Of a stretch of 64,000 nt of DNA, positions 1 to 12,279 are shown one piece after another. A model generated the notes under the pieces. It worked only from the letters and a program-made list of their open reading frames with translations, did no database searches and was not told where the DNA came from. The first letter of the stretch is position 1, and every line of letters begins with the position of its first letter. The translations under genes and the position numbers were made by a program. The DNA is from Bombardia bombarda (Eukaryota; Ascomycota; Sordariomycetes; Sordariales; Lasiosphaeriaceae), in the NCBI GenBank assembly GCA_030512295.1, contig JAULSR010000005.1:2232001-2296000 (forward strand), written 5' to 3'.

Positions 1-315
1 ATGTGATATATGACAGGTTATATGCTGTGCTTTGTGGCGCACACCCCCTCACTCCACGTCGGGGGTAGAGACTTGGGAAAGCCCAAAAGAGACAAATGAT
101 GACTTTGCTTTACATAGTTCACATTTGTTATTCTCCTTTGCATGGGAATTCCAATGCCAATCCTTGGGTGCGAGTGGGCAATAATCCCTTAATTCCTTTT
201 TTTTTTTTGCTGTTCTTTTCTTTTTTTTCTTTTCTGTCCAGCTGAGGTTGTCGGTCGTTGTTGTCTTTTGCGCACCCAGCCTCCCAGCCTAACCACCCCG
301 CATGGCAGGTACGTA
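1..315. other. Intergenic, no gene seen
   Basis: I see no supported gene. The stretch is AT/CT-rich with a poly-T/TTC tract around 195-235. The short open frames here are low-complexity and resemble no protein family I know. It ends at the TA dinucleotide (314-315) that borders the first inverted-repeat element. Confidence 0.6.
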
Positions 316-570
316 CAATCCAGCCCTTGAAAGTTCGTTAGCGTGGTCCAAAGGACAGGGGTCCCAGCAAAAACTTTCAAACTTAACGAAAGAATAGCCG
401 ATTTGACGAATCAAAAACAGCTCTATTTAATAGAGGGTGTTTGATTGTATATGCAGGTAAATTTTTAAGCGTTGAGAAAGGTTTTCTGGTCGTAAAACTG
501 TTGCAAGATGAGTTTTAACCCTAACCCCGGTCAGAGGAACCACGCTAAAGAACGAACCAGGGCTGGATTG
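316..570. mobile_element. MITE-like element 1 (255 bp, TA-flanked)
   Basis: A 255 bp segment bounded by TA (314-315 and 571-572) has terminal inverted repeats. The left end starts CAATCCAGCCCT and the right end, read in reverse complement, starts with the same 12 bases. Similarity continues imperfectly for about 35 bp and both arms contain TTAGCGTGGT. There is no coding capacity. TA target-site duplication plus short TIRs is the pattern of non-autonomous Tc1/mariner-pogo type (Fot1-like) elements, so MITE is an inference from structure; no matching transposase is in the window. It directly abuts element 2 and shares the TA at 571-572. Confidence 0.7.
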
Positions 571-572
571 TA

Positions 573-1178
573 CACTACAACCCTGGTCTAATTGTTAGTT
601 TGGTTCTTAGGCCCACTTTTTAACTGGGGTCCCGGCCCGGGGTCATCAGCCAATTAGATAATTTTCAGCCCGTACAGCCAACCTAAACAATTCGAAAAAT
701 CCGTCTTGGTTAGTGTTGCTCATCTGACCACCAAAATCATCACTAAAAGCCTTACTTTTCTTATTTTCCAAGGCGATTTTGACTGATTTCGACTGTTCAA
801 GGGCGCCGATCAAAGTGGAAATCGGTCAAAATCGGTCAATTTGAACTAACAGTCATTCAAATCAGCCAGCTAGTTAGTCAACGCTTAGGGCAGTCAAAAG
901 AGGGCCCAGGGTAGTTATACTGGCTACTGACTTCCCGATTTGGCTAGCTTTTTTGGTTCCGACTTGGCCGTTTTTGTGCTCTTTTTTTGGACTACATAGA
1001 CGACATTTAAATACACTTTTCTTTACCTATATACAGTACAAATCCATGTCTTAGTATGTAATTTAGTTGTATTTCTGTGGCGCCAGTCAGCCTCAGTAAT
1101 TGGCTGTCAGCCCCTGTCTTTTACCCACAACTACCCCCTGCTTCGTACCAAACTAACAATTAAACCAGGGTTGGAGTG
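573..1178. mobile_element. MITE-like element 2 (606 bp, TA-flanked)
   Basis: This 606 bp segment lies between TA 571-572 and TA 1179-1180. The left TIR begins CACTACAACCCTGG and the right TIR in reverse complement begins CACTCCAACCCTGG. The two ends match at about 30 of the first 32 positions and both end in TTGTTAGTTTGGT. The interior has no long open frame but carries several short related words (for example AAATCGGTCAAAATCGGTCA near 820-838). The terminal repeats differ from those of element 1, so this is a separate family. The likely class is a non-autonomous Tc1/mariner-pogo type element, inferred from the TA flanks and TIRs. Confidence 0.75.
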
Positions 1179-4100
1179 TAGTAGTGTAGAGCAGGGTGGG
1201 TGACAGCACGCACGGTTGTTTTCCAACGATCTGGAACGGGCAGCTTGTTGAGCCGCTTTCAGTGCTGTCCAGTCTTTCCCTTTGCCTGCCGGGTATCCTG
1301 TACTTCTCTCTTGACAATTGGGGCCCGGACAATTCTTTCCTTGTTCAAAGTTGTAGATGGCTACCTTAGGTACTTTCCGGGCATTGCAACCCCCCGAGCT
1401 CCCAGGCTACCAAGCAGGGTGGAAATGGTACTTTTTTTCTTTTTCTTATTCCTAGTATTTCTTCTTTATCTGACATGTCACAATCGCCCGGGCCATGCAT
1501 CGCTCACTCACTCACCGCACTCGGGCGTCGGACATAGGCGGCGGGTGGCAGCAGAGGGATGGTAGCCGTATTCGTACGGCACAGCGCCAAGCATTGTCTA
1601 GTCGACCGACCACTTGCATTTTGGCAGGTGTTCCCTAGTGGCTGATATTCTCCTATCTTTTTTTCCGTCTTTCTTTTCTCTTTCCTTCACCATCTTGCCC
1701 TCTTCCCCACTTCTTACTCTTCACGGGCACTGCGATGGCCAAGGTCCTTTTTCTTTCCTTTTTCTTTTCTCAAAGAAAGTCTACCAAGCGGTATGACGTC
1801 TCTTAAAAGTACTCTGCATTGTCGGATCCAAAGATGCACTGTTATTCTGTCTCACTTGTTTTTCTTTCCAACCTTGGCGGCTGGCTGGCTGGCTACCCAG
1901 CTGTCTTGTCTCACTCTCACCAAAAATAGGGGGCCAAAGGAGACGGGTTATGTCAAAGCCGACGATAACCAGTACTGCCTAGATTTATCCGTACATAGAC
2001 TGCTAAAAAAAGGCATGTACTTCGTACATACTAGGAATATGCTTGTAAGCAAATATGTGCTCTTTCCAACATGGCAAACAAGGTGGCAAGAAGTCTATAC
2101 TTACGCCCGAGACACACTGATGCGCGGAGCTGGTGTATTCTCTTGCCAAAGTACGGAGTAGGCCAATCATCATTCAAGGAGCTCCATCCGTTCGGGACCG
2201 AAAAAAGAAAATACCCATCACATACCCCGTCATACCAACCTCGGTTTCAACGACAAGTAAGGATTTGAGCTGACAATGGTGTGCCCATCCATCCTCAGTG
2301 TTGTCTTCAAGGTGAGTTGAGCGAGCGCAGTTGTTGTCGCCAGGGGATGACAGATATACGCCGCCTACGTATTTGGTTAACTGGTCAATCATTTTTTTTC
2401 ACGTCTCCTCCTTCCCTTTCTTCTTTTGTTTTCACACTTTCTGTTCTCTTTTTCTTCTTAACGACATCACTTTAAACCCGGCCAGCAATCAGCCTACGTG
2501 CGTGCGGCTATCCCTCTTGTGCATGTCTATTTTCCTCCCTCTTGGTGGGGCAAATCTCACCAAAGAAAAGGGTAGAAAAGGGTAGAAAAGAAAAAAAGCA
2601 AAGAGACAAAACGCTTACGACGCATGCCAATACCCGGCCGGCCTTCATTCGCATAAGAGGGTTTATCATGCAGTATCTAGCAGTAAAAAAGGCTGGTCGA
2701 GGCCCGTCGATACAACGCCTCTCCTCAACCAAAGACGTCTTCCTGCTTGTGCCTTTCCGGGTTTGTCGGTAAAAAGGTTCTGTTTCTGGATCCATCCCTC
2801 CCTCGCGCCACGCCCAGCGCCCGCGGGCCGATGATCATGATTGCCGGTTGGCTCATCGCCGCCCGAGTAATATACACGCAACCTAACCTCCCACCCTCAA
2901 GTCTCTTCACCGGATTCCTGGGATCTCCATATTTTGCTCAAAGCAAGTTGTTCATGTGTTATCTCCCTCCTCGGCGAAGGTAGGTTTGTGTCATCGGCCA
3001 TGCAACTGTTCGGAATTGTTCAAGAGACACTCAAAATGCAAGAATGCGGAACGGACGTACACGTAAGAGGATAACAGAAGCGAGAGCAAGGCTTGAAGAG
3101 ATTCGGTTGCTAGCCGGGATGATGGACGGCGGATGAGGCTGTACAGACCAGTTGGTGGTGTCTCTCTCTGACTGGCTGTCTTTTTTCTTTTTGTCCCCCC
3201 CCCTCCCTCCCTCCCTCTTCGTGTATGCATTTCGGAGGCTTCGGCTGTTACGCGGCCGGCTGTGTTCTTTTTATTCTCGTCCCGTTTCAATCTGCGGGAT
3301 GATCGGTGCTTGACGGAGATGGGGTGAAGAAGCGAAAGATTGAGGGGGCCAAAGAGGAGAGGGGCTGGCTGGCTGGCATGACGTGTGTTGGGAGTGGCCG
3401 GGGATCAAGCCCACTGAGAAACTGTTGTGATCACTTATCTTAGCCCCTTACCCCTATTAAAGAAAACAAAGAGCAATGTCATCAAGTTGTTGCCTACATA
3501 CAGTATTGCTTCCTGTGACTGGCAACACATCAACCACTCCAAAAAACCACACGTCTGCTTACCCTTTATCAGGCCGTCGTCGTATAAGTTCAGCGTTTTG
3601 TTATATTTATCAAAACTACCATTCGTTTGGTTCGATTACTGGGCATGATGAGTAATACAGATAGTGCATTGAAGACATGTCAATATATTGATTTGAGAGA
3701 ACGGAGAGACTGATGATGTGTTCAGCAGATCGGGAGACCCGATGTCTAAGTGGACACGGTTGAGACATAGGGGTTAAAGTAAACAATGTTTTGATTTAGG
3801 AAGTATTGTGTCGCTGGGTTTATACTGTGGTGATCTCTTTCTAGTCCCTTCATACTATCTCCTGTACCTCCCATATAGGCTTCAACCTTTATCTATTCCG
3901 TACGAAGCAAGAAAACGTCGACTTTCAGCAGATAGTTAAGTTCTAACCATATATTTAGTCTCACATAGTCTTTTACTTGGCACTCCTTCTTTTGGTCATG
4001 TTTGATATGTATGTCTATGTTATTTTACGCGTTTGTTGCAATATGACGCGCTTGTTGCGTATGTTCGGTTTATTTAGTAACGCGTGATTGTCGGGAGAAT

Positions 4101-7100
4101 GTTATGGCTTCATGTGTCGATGGGTCAGTCTGAAACGTGCGGCAGTAAAGGCTTGAAACCAGGCGTTAGTCAACTCTCGCTCCATGAAGTGTCCTCGGAT
4201 ACCACTATGGGATTTTATTCGTCTCATACCGGTCACTTCATAATATTGAGCGGTTTCTGTTGTAGTTTTAGCTCTTACGTTAGAACCAAGCGTGAATATT
4301 GCGCTGTCCTCTCCAAAAGGCTGCAATAAGGATAACCCGCTATGGGGGGCGGAACAGCTGGCTACAGAAACTAGCTAGTAATCTTGTAAGTTTGTAAACA
4401 GTACCGTACTAAGTCTTTTTATAGAAATCGTGCCATGATCTGGTGATTCGAGTTGTGAGCATCGTAAAAACTGGTTCGTTCCGACAACACAGAGCCTTGT
4501 ATCCATGTGCAAATGTCTGACTACCTAGTTTCGTATTGAACAACTATTACTTGCGAGCCTATCTTGATTTTGAAGTCGTCTTCACATCCATGGGTCGGCG
4601 TAGCTATAACATCCTAGTATATTTGACGGTAAGCCAAGCCAGAAGCGATTGACGTTGTGGTCTCAGAGTCCGCCTGTGACGCTTAAGCCCAAGAACAGCA
4701 GCAGGTGAATAATACTACGTTAACATACCAGTGGTCTAATAACGCCTATTTTTTTTAATACCAAACACATGACGTGGGGCTGGGTTGAAGAAGCCAGACG
4801 GGCAACTGATAATGCAATCCTCGCTATCACGAGTTCTTACCAACTATCGTCATTCCCACGTCGACTGGATCTATACTTTGTACGACTATGGGCTATCTCG
4901 TATGGAATACAAGTAAGCAATAAAAGCATCAATTATGGTCATGATACTTTATATCTTCCTGGCATGTTCATAACTTTGATGAATTAGTGCTGTCGCTTTG
5001 TCAGATTGAAGGGGCATTCGTCCAACTAGGAACCACGACTTTTGCAATAGTCCACCATCATTAATATGTAGCTTGTGCTTACTGTACCTGAGAACATACT
5101 TCTCTCTGTAAATGATGGTTGTTTATACCCATATCAAAGATATGATCGATCTGGAACGAAGTTCAACTCCCGGGGAAGACTGAGAACTTTGATAAAAACA
5201 AACATAGCACCAATGAGAAGGGGCAAATACCTCAACATCTTCAGGTGATTCAGAGGTCATGAGCAAAATGGCACTATTTCTCATTTTAGTTTCATCACCC
5301 GAGCTTGTATTCTCACCAAGTTCGACTCTTGACCTCGTGCTTCACAAGTCTTGGGCCAAGGCAATATCTGACTATAATAACTTCATAACTTTGTTGTTGA
5401 ATCGATCCGTTCGACTCACTGCCTACCCAGCAGCCAGCCGTCTTTCTACCCTCCAAACATTTTGCAACACAAACACCGCCCACAACCGCAGTTGAGCTTC
5501 AAATCTCGCAGGACATAGAGGACCAACACGTAACCAGCCCGATTCAAGCCAGTACACATACGAACACGATTCCTTTTCCCCAAGAGGAAAACCAGTAGCC
5601 AAATAATGATAGCGCAAAAGAATGACAGCTAAGTGCGTCAGTGATCATCATCATGAGCCATACCACAACTCTTTTCACCCTCCCTGCCGCGGCATCCCCC
5701 TCTTTGCTGTCTGTCGACTGTGTCGATTCGGAGAAGCCAAGTCGATTCTTTTCTCGATGATCCTTCAACAGCACGCCAAGAAAAGAAATGGGCCATCCTT
5801 CAACCTCTCTCTTGCCCATAACAGCGAATTTTTGGATTCAAAGACCTGAAGCTAAGTGCATCAGCACATGTCTGGGGAATTTTACTGGGAATCTCGCCAC
5901 CACTCTTCTCCATCCTCCTTTCTTCTAGTTGTCCAATTCTCCGCTCAGATCCTGCTAGCAGTAGCGCGTACGTGCACTATGGATGGAGCGGTGTAACCAA
6001 AAAGATTGATGGAAGATACCCCGGATTTTTGCAAGTTTTTACTGAAAAGATAACTCGGGCTGTTTTGTTCAAGTTGCATGGGGCTGCTATCTATGAAGCC
6101 GATAGATTAGTAGCATGTAAGGGTGATCCCGAGTCGTGGTCCTCTTTTATCGCTCATCTTCTTCCGCTGTTCCGAGAATAGCCTTTTTTCCTGTCATGAT
6201 AAATCTTCTCTTTGCTAGACATAACAGGTGGTTATATCCGTAACTAGAACCATTTTTTTTGGTACACACTTGCCCTCTGGTAGTGACTGAAGACTCACTT
6301 CTAGTCTAAGAAAGAAGTAGAATGGTAGTTAATGGTAGCTACCAGCTTTAGCTAGCAAAGGGAGCCCGAGCCCGAGCCCTGCCAGGATGGGGAAACAAAT
6401 ACGACACTGAAGAGAGGGACAAAAATTTTACCTAGACTACGTTAGGTCAGGTACAAGATACCAGTCTCATCATCACAAAAAGGCCAAGAGTCCAGACCCG
6501 GCAATGAAATGCAGTCCAGTGGTGTACGGATTACCGTCGCCCAGAACTGCCTTGCCTTGCCTTGGCTTGCTGCGCGCGATGCGAGCCCCCTCCGTCCCAG
6601 TCAAGTTGATTGCCTTAGTGTCGAAACGTTTTTTTTTTCTGACACAGTATACAAAGTAGTGTACTTTTCCCTGCCCCCCTCTCTCCCTGTTGGTTGGTGC
6701 GTGCCCGCAGATGCAGATGCAGATTCCGCGATGGGATATCTCAGGGGCATGCGAGGCAGACATTGGTTCCTCGGCTGACATGCATCATGGCTCCATGCAT
6801 CTGTCAGCCAGTATTGGACTTAGTAAATGCTTGGCAGGTACCAGATGACGAAGAAAGGGGACAGAAGAGGGAGGGAGGGGTGGTTTGGGCTGCTGTTATT
6901 CATTGGAAGAGGTGGGTGGGCTGTTGAAACCCAAGTCCTGTATCGTCTTCTCTTTTGTACATAATGCATCATCCCTTTCTTTCTCTACGGGTTCACCAAA
7001 TGAACAATCGACACCGCACCACCCCAAGAGCAGATCCATTACCTATCTTTGGTGCGCCGAAATTATGTGCGCACGCGGCAGGAGTAGCATTGCTGTACTG

Positions 7101-10100
7101 TACGTGCTGTATGCAAAACAGTAAACAGAGCACTTGAGTTTCTTGGGTCGCATTACTTTCCCATGGACTGTCTTGGCCGGTGGGACGGTTTGTCGTCCTG
7201 TTTAGCCTGTTGTGAGAGCAGGTCGCCGCCCGCAATGACCGTTGCGTAATAAAATCCCGGTTTGGAACCAGAAGTATCCCGCAGAGGGAAGAAAGCCAAG
7301 AGCGTAAACGGGCGACGGTCTGTGGTCTTACACTGCGGTGCAATGCAGCACGAACACGCGATACCATGGGACCGTTGCCTGCTTTCTGGTTGTGCTTGGT
7401 TGGCAGTAGTTTTCGGATCCTTCATCCGGCACCCTTCTCTCTTGTTTTTTTCCCCCTTTCCCTCGTCCGCCGGCGCTAGCTCTCGCAACCGAACTCTACA
7501 TTTTCAACGTGGTAGCTGAAGCGGGCAGGAGGCGATTGTGCCTCTTATTGTTTCATAAACCCACAGTTACGGATATGTTGCTGGGCCGGCCCTCATCTTT
7601 CGTCACGTTGGGAAAATAATGCCCCGAGACCTCGCCGCCGGTACTTCGTACGTCTAGAATAGTCAGTCTCCTGTCGTGACTGTGTAGATACGACGTGCCA
7701 AGTGAACACAACATGTCCAGACCATCATCATATCGCCAGACCTGAGGCGGCGACCCCCTCTTGGGTGGCGTGGCTCCCCGGCGCAAGAAGGACCGACTTC
7801 ATCCCAAACCTTTCCAGGTCCGACTAACAAGATACTGCTGGGGCCCCTGATAACGAGTAGTAAGCTGCTTGCTCCCTTTCATCCATGGCGCTGACATGGT
7901 GGGTAACACACCTTACAAAGCTCGCCAGGTCCAGTCATTTACGGAGTGATAAGTGTGTTCGTACGAAGTAGCCTCTCCTGTTTTGCTTGCTTGTCGGTCT
8001 TGATCGTTCCATCTGGGGCACTGTGGAATGAGTCCTCCTGCAAGCGGGCTTGGCCTTGATGCGTTATCAGAAAAACCTCGCCGATAGTGTGAGAGAGCAA
8101 TAAGAAGGAGGGCTTCGGTAGCCTTATGAGGCAGACCCAGCCAGCCGGCCAGACTTGTAGTCTCGTCGTGCTGATTGCTCCGTATGTTCGTGCGGAATAG
8201 AGGACTTGAGAAGCTGACTGTCGTCCACCTTCCCCTCTTGTCAAGAATCGAAGGATTGATTTCCAGATACCACGTCTATGGTTCGATAGCCCTCTTGCTG
8301 TTGTCTCAATCTGTTATTAGCGCAGCAGGGGTTGAAGCAAAAAGCAGCGTTTGGCATCTCCAAAACGAGAGCGTTCGGCCGGGAAGTGGGTGGTGATTCT
8401 TCTCTCTTGGGTCCCAGCCTTCCCAGTCAGTCCAGTCTCACCCCGGTGGGGCCTGCACGAGATGGAAAGAGACCAGGGGCCTTGGCAGAAGCCCCTGACC
8501 CTTTTTTTTCTTTTTCTCTCGGTGCTGGAACCGAAAGCCGTTAGCGATTCCCGTTCCACAACCCGTGGTTTGATTCCGCTAGACAGGGGCCAGTAACTGG
8601 CACTTGGCAGTAGGCTGATGAGATGACCTGCCCTGCCAGACCAGCGCTAGCGTCCGTGACAGCCGGCCCGGAGATGACATGTACTGTTTTCTCATTGTCG
8701 GGACTTGGGGACCACGATGGATGGCTGATATTGTACACAGTATATCGTGTTTTCTGTTGTGGCAGACAGGTAAAGCGGTGGGTAAACAGGCAGACGAGGG
8801 AGCATGGCTTGATGAAGGGTCTCCTGCCGTCTGCGCCGAATCACAGCTGGCTGCATGGTGCACACCCAACAAGACGTTTGTGCCTTGCAGACACACGACG
8901 CACTGTGACCCTGGGTATGTGCCTAGATACTGCCATGGACCTGTTGCACAGAGTTTTTTGTCAGTGCAGATGCTGCCGGAAACAAAATCATGCGTGTACG
9001 CAGTACGCAGAACGAATACGCAATACTGTGCAAGTGAGTATATGCGTCGAAGATCACGCTGGGTATTTTTTCCGTATTTATTCCATGACAGAGCTCCGAC
9101 AGACAGACACAGCTTCGGCATCATGAAAAAGAAAGGTGCATCCACCTTACCCCATACTCTGTACGCAGATCCATGGGCGGCGTATACATCAGTACTTGGT
9201 GAGGCTGTGTAGTACGTACATATATGCCGTGTGCGTGGTTGGTGTCGTCAGTCACAGTTCTTACTGTACATACGCCTCTGTGTCAGATCACATACGTCCC
9301 CGGCATTCAATTATTATGTGTGCGCGGGGGGTTTCGAGGGGGTTCAGCGGGGGAGCGGGGGAGTGAAACGAGATGGCGTCGATAGTCTTCGCAGCTTACT
9401 GCCGGATTAAGGAGGTAAAAAACATACTGATTAGAAGAAAATCGACCAACCCCGCAGGGAGCCAAGACCCGAGCCGTCGGTGTGTCAATATTCGGATGCA
9501 CACCTCTTTCCATGGGCCTTCTAGAAACCGAGTCGATGGCGGTGGTGGTTGCGCTATCATGGCGGGCTGTTTGCTCTTCGCGTCTGAGCAGTCATCCGAG
9601 CAGCGCTACTGTGTAATGTACACAACTGCACATAACAGTGGATTAGACAATCTCCTCATGCGGTGCGAGGTTGCATTCGCCTGGACGTGCATCCCAACAA
9701 ACACTCGGGCTTTGTTGCCAACTGCTGTATCCGTATTCCGTTTTTTTGGTAGTCCGTACTGTTCACAGTACTCTTATTAGGGGCTGCAGAAAAGGCCGCA
9801 TTCACCATTCACCAGCTCCCCCCATATACCGACAGGCGATTGATCCTCTGTCCCAACAGCGCCTGGGCTTGATGACTTGCAGCCTTGGCCGTGTTCTGAC
9901 CGCTCGGCACTTGCTAATCCTTCTTGTTTCTGTTTTTGTTTCTGAGTAGGCTGGGACGGCTGTTGACTTCTAAAGTGGTCCTTTCTGATTTTGCTCTGTC
10001 CTGAGGGTCAAGCAAAGGATGGGTGACGTAGGCTCGCACTATTCGTACCTATATTCTCCTCCTCCTCAAACACGTCCCAAGCAACTGGGAGAGGGAGGGG

Positions 10101-11848
10101 CAGAGGAGCGGAGGGGCGACTGGGCGACTGGGTGAGTGGGTGAGTGGATGCAACTCTTAGTGGATGGAGCAGTGGACGGGCGTGGATGGAACCGAGTTCC
10201 AATGGAAACCCTCTCACGGACCGATTGCCACTTGGCACAGTCGCATGGAATGCAAAGCTTCCACCTGATGTGAAACTGAGTAGATTGAGTCTTTGCAAAG
10301 AAAAGGCAACAAGAAGAACAATAGTTGCATGGTCTTGTCCGATTTGTAATTCGCTGGTGCCGAAGTATGTACCTTATGTACGATTGGCGCTGGATGTGAT
10401 AGAGGCGCCTACACAGTATCATTCTGTCAATCGCGGCACGATGGCCTCCAGCTCTGACACGGCTGGGTCTGACACGAAAAGGATGATGGTGGATTGTCGA
10501 TTGGCTTCTCAATGGCATTGGAAGAAGTCATCTCTGGGACCCGACGTCCCTCCCTGACAAATGCCCGAGGGGCAGTTTTGACAGGGACCAGAGGGCCAGT
10601 TTTAGCGCAGATGCCTTTATTTAGCGCTTCTTCCAAGAACCTTAACCCCGCATCGACCATCAGACTCTGGTTAGCTGGCTCAGGCTAGCCACATCTCATT
10701 ACGGGACAACGTTCCAGGTCGAGCGTCTCGACCCGCGACGCGTGGAAACCCGTCAAGAATTGGCGTCGGGAACCGCCGTCATTCGATCAATGGCCCGAAA
10801 GACATCCACCGGCTAACTGTTGAGCTAGATGTTAGTGCTCATGGCAAAACAGCCCGGCTTCCTCATCAGTTACGCTACTGTGATTGGAGAGTACCAGGTA
10901 GTGAGACGAAAGCTAGAGCTATTGCGCACTGTGGTGTGGAGAACTTCAGCCCGTACTACTGAACCTGGCCGGCACTCCCAAGTCCCAGATCGTGGACGAG
11001 GTTGCTTTATTATTACATACCTTAAATCGAGAACTTGCTTTTTGCGGCGAGTTTTAGCCTTGGCTCGACTAGCATCTAATAATAAGACACGGCGACCCGA
11101 AAACCGTCGGCGGCGAACTGGGTTGCATATCCGACACATTGCGCTCGCATTTGACAGGCCAACAGGTAATTTATTTGACGCGGCAGCCTCTTTGATACAA
11201 TCCAATATATCGATAGCCTTACCATTGCAGCCCGGAAGCTGCAGCCCCTACTGGTCAATCAGCGACTGCGTAGGGAGATTGCACACTGCGTTCGGACGAC
11301 ATACACAGTGCAAGAGTGTTAAGTAAGGTACTGTGCATGGGCCATGAAGCTGCGTCGAAGGAAGGAGGTTCGGAGGGCAGAGCAGCTTGGCATCGGGAGG
11401 TATGCGTGAATGCAGCAAGGAATGGAAATCATTTACTTAGTTATAAGATTTGAAGCAAATATCTGGAATCGGGATAGGCATATGCGGCCAATTCTCTTAA
11501 CAGCCATTATTACACAGAATACGGGTCAGAACGCCAATTCAACTGAGGTGCCGGCATGGCAATTACACGACATGAAGATAAGCTGCCCCCAAAGTCCAAC
11601 GCTGCCCATCACCCGTGCACAGGACACTCAAACTCCTCATGCCGACGTACTGTACATACCTACGTCATTGGGAAATGACCAACTTGACATCCCGTGGAGG
11701 AAGGCGCAAACAATGAGAGCGGATACCACTGATCGAATAAATCGATAGGTACCTACCTAGGTATTACTGCCCGTACCTTGCCTAGGTATTTACTGTGTCT
11801 TGCTTTTTTTGTGCCTGCCCTACGAAACACACGTGCCTGCCCTACGTT

Positions 11849-11880
11849 ACTACTAGTCTAGTACTACTAGACCTAGTAGT
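11849..11880. repeat. 32-bp quasi-palindrome (ACTACTAG arms)
   Basis: ACTACTAG at the left end is answered by CTAGTAGT at the right end. Inside, TCTAGTA pairs with TACTAGA, leaving one unpaired base. The whole can fold into a stem of about 14 bp. It follows a direct repeat of CGTGCCTGCCCTACG. Function unknown. Confidence 0.55.
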
Positions 11881-12279
11881 CCAAACGCTTACTGTTGATT
11901 TGACGAGAATTGGACTTCAACTAAACTTCATCCTCGACATCTTTCGTTGTTCAGGCCAAATGCCGGACCGGCCAAACTCTTCAGCCCTTTTGTGTAGATA
12001 CCTACGAGACTACTAGGCGATTGTGCGCGTACAGCACAGTACATACGCCGTGGACATACATACCTGTAGGCAGTAGGCTTCACCTGAGCCTTTCTCCCAT
12101 AGCTCCGGAGCGAGCGATTGGATTGGGTACTTCTCTTGTGCGACAACACCTCTGCAGAGACAGACATCTCACGCAGTCATTCGGTGACGGCTCGGTGACC
12201 AGCCCTACACTACGGATCCATACCTTCAGAGGCGAGAGAGGGAGGGAGCACTGTCGCCTTGCATCCATCTTCAGCTCCG

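Noticed and set aside
8579..9212. Three overlapping open frames of 167-188 codons on both strands
   Set aside because: They cover the same DNA in different frames, have cysteine- and histidine-heavy random-looking composition and no recognisable domain. They are more likely chance open frames.
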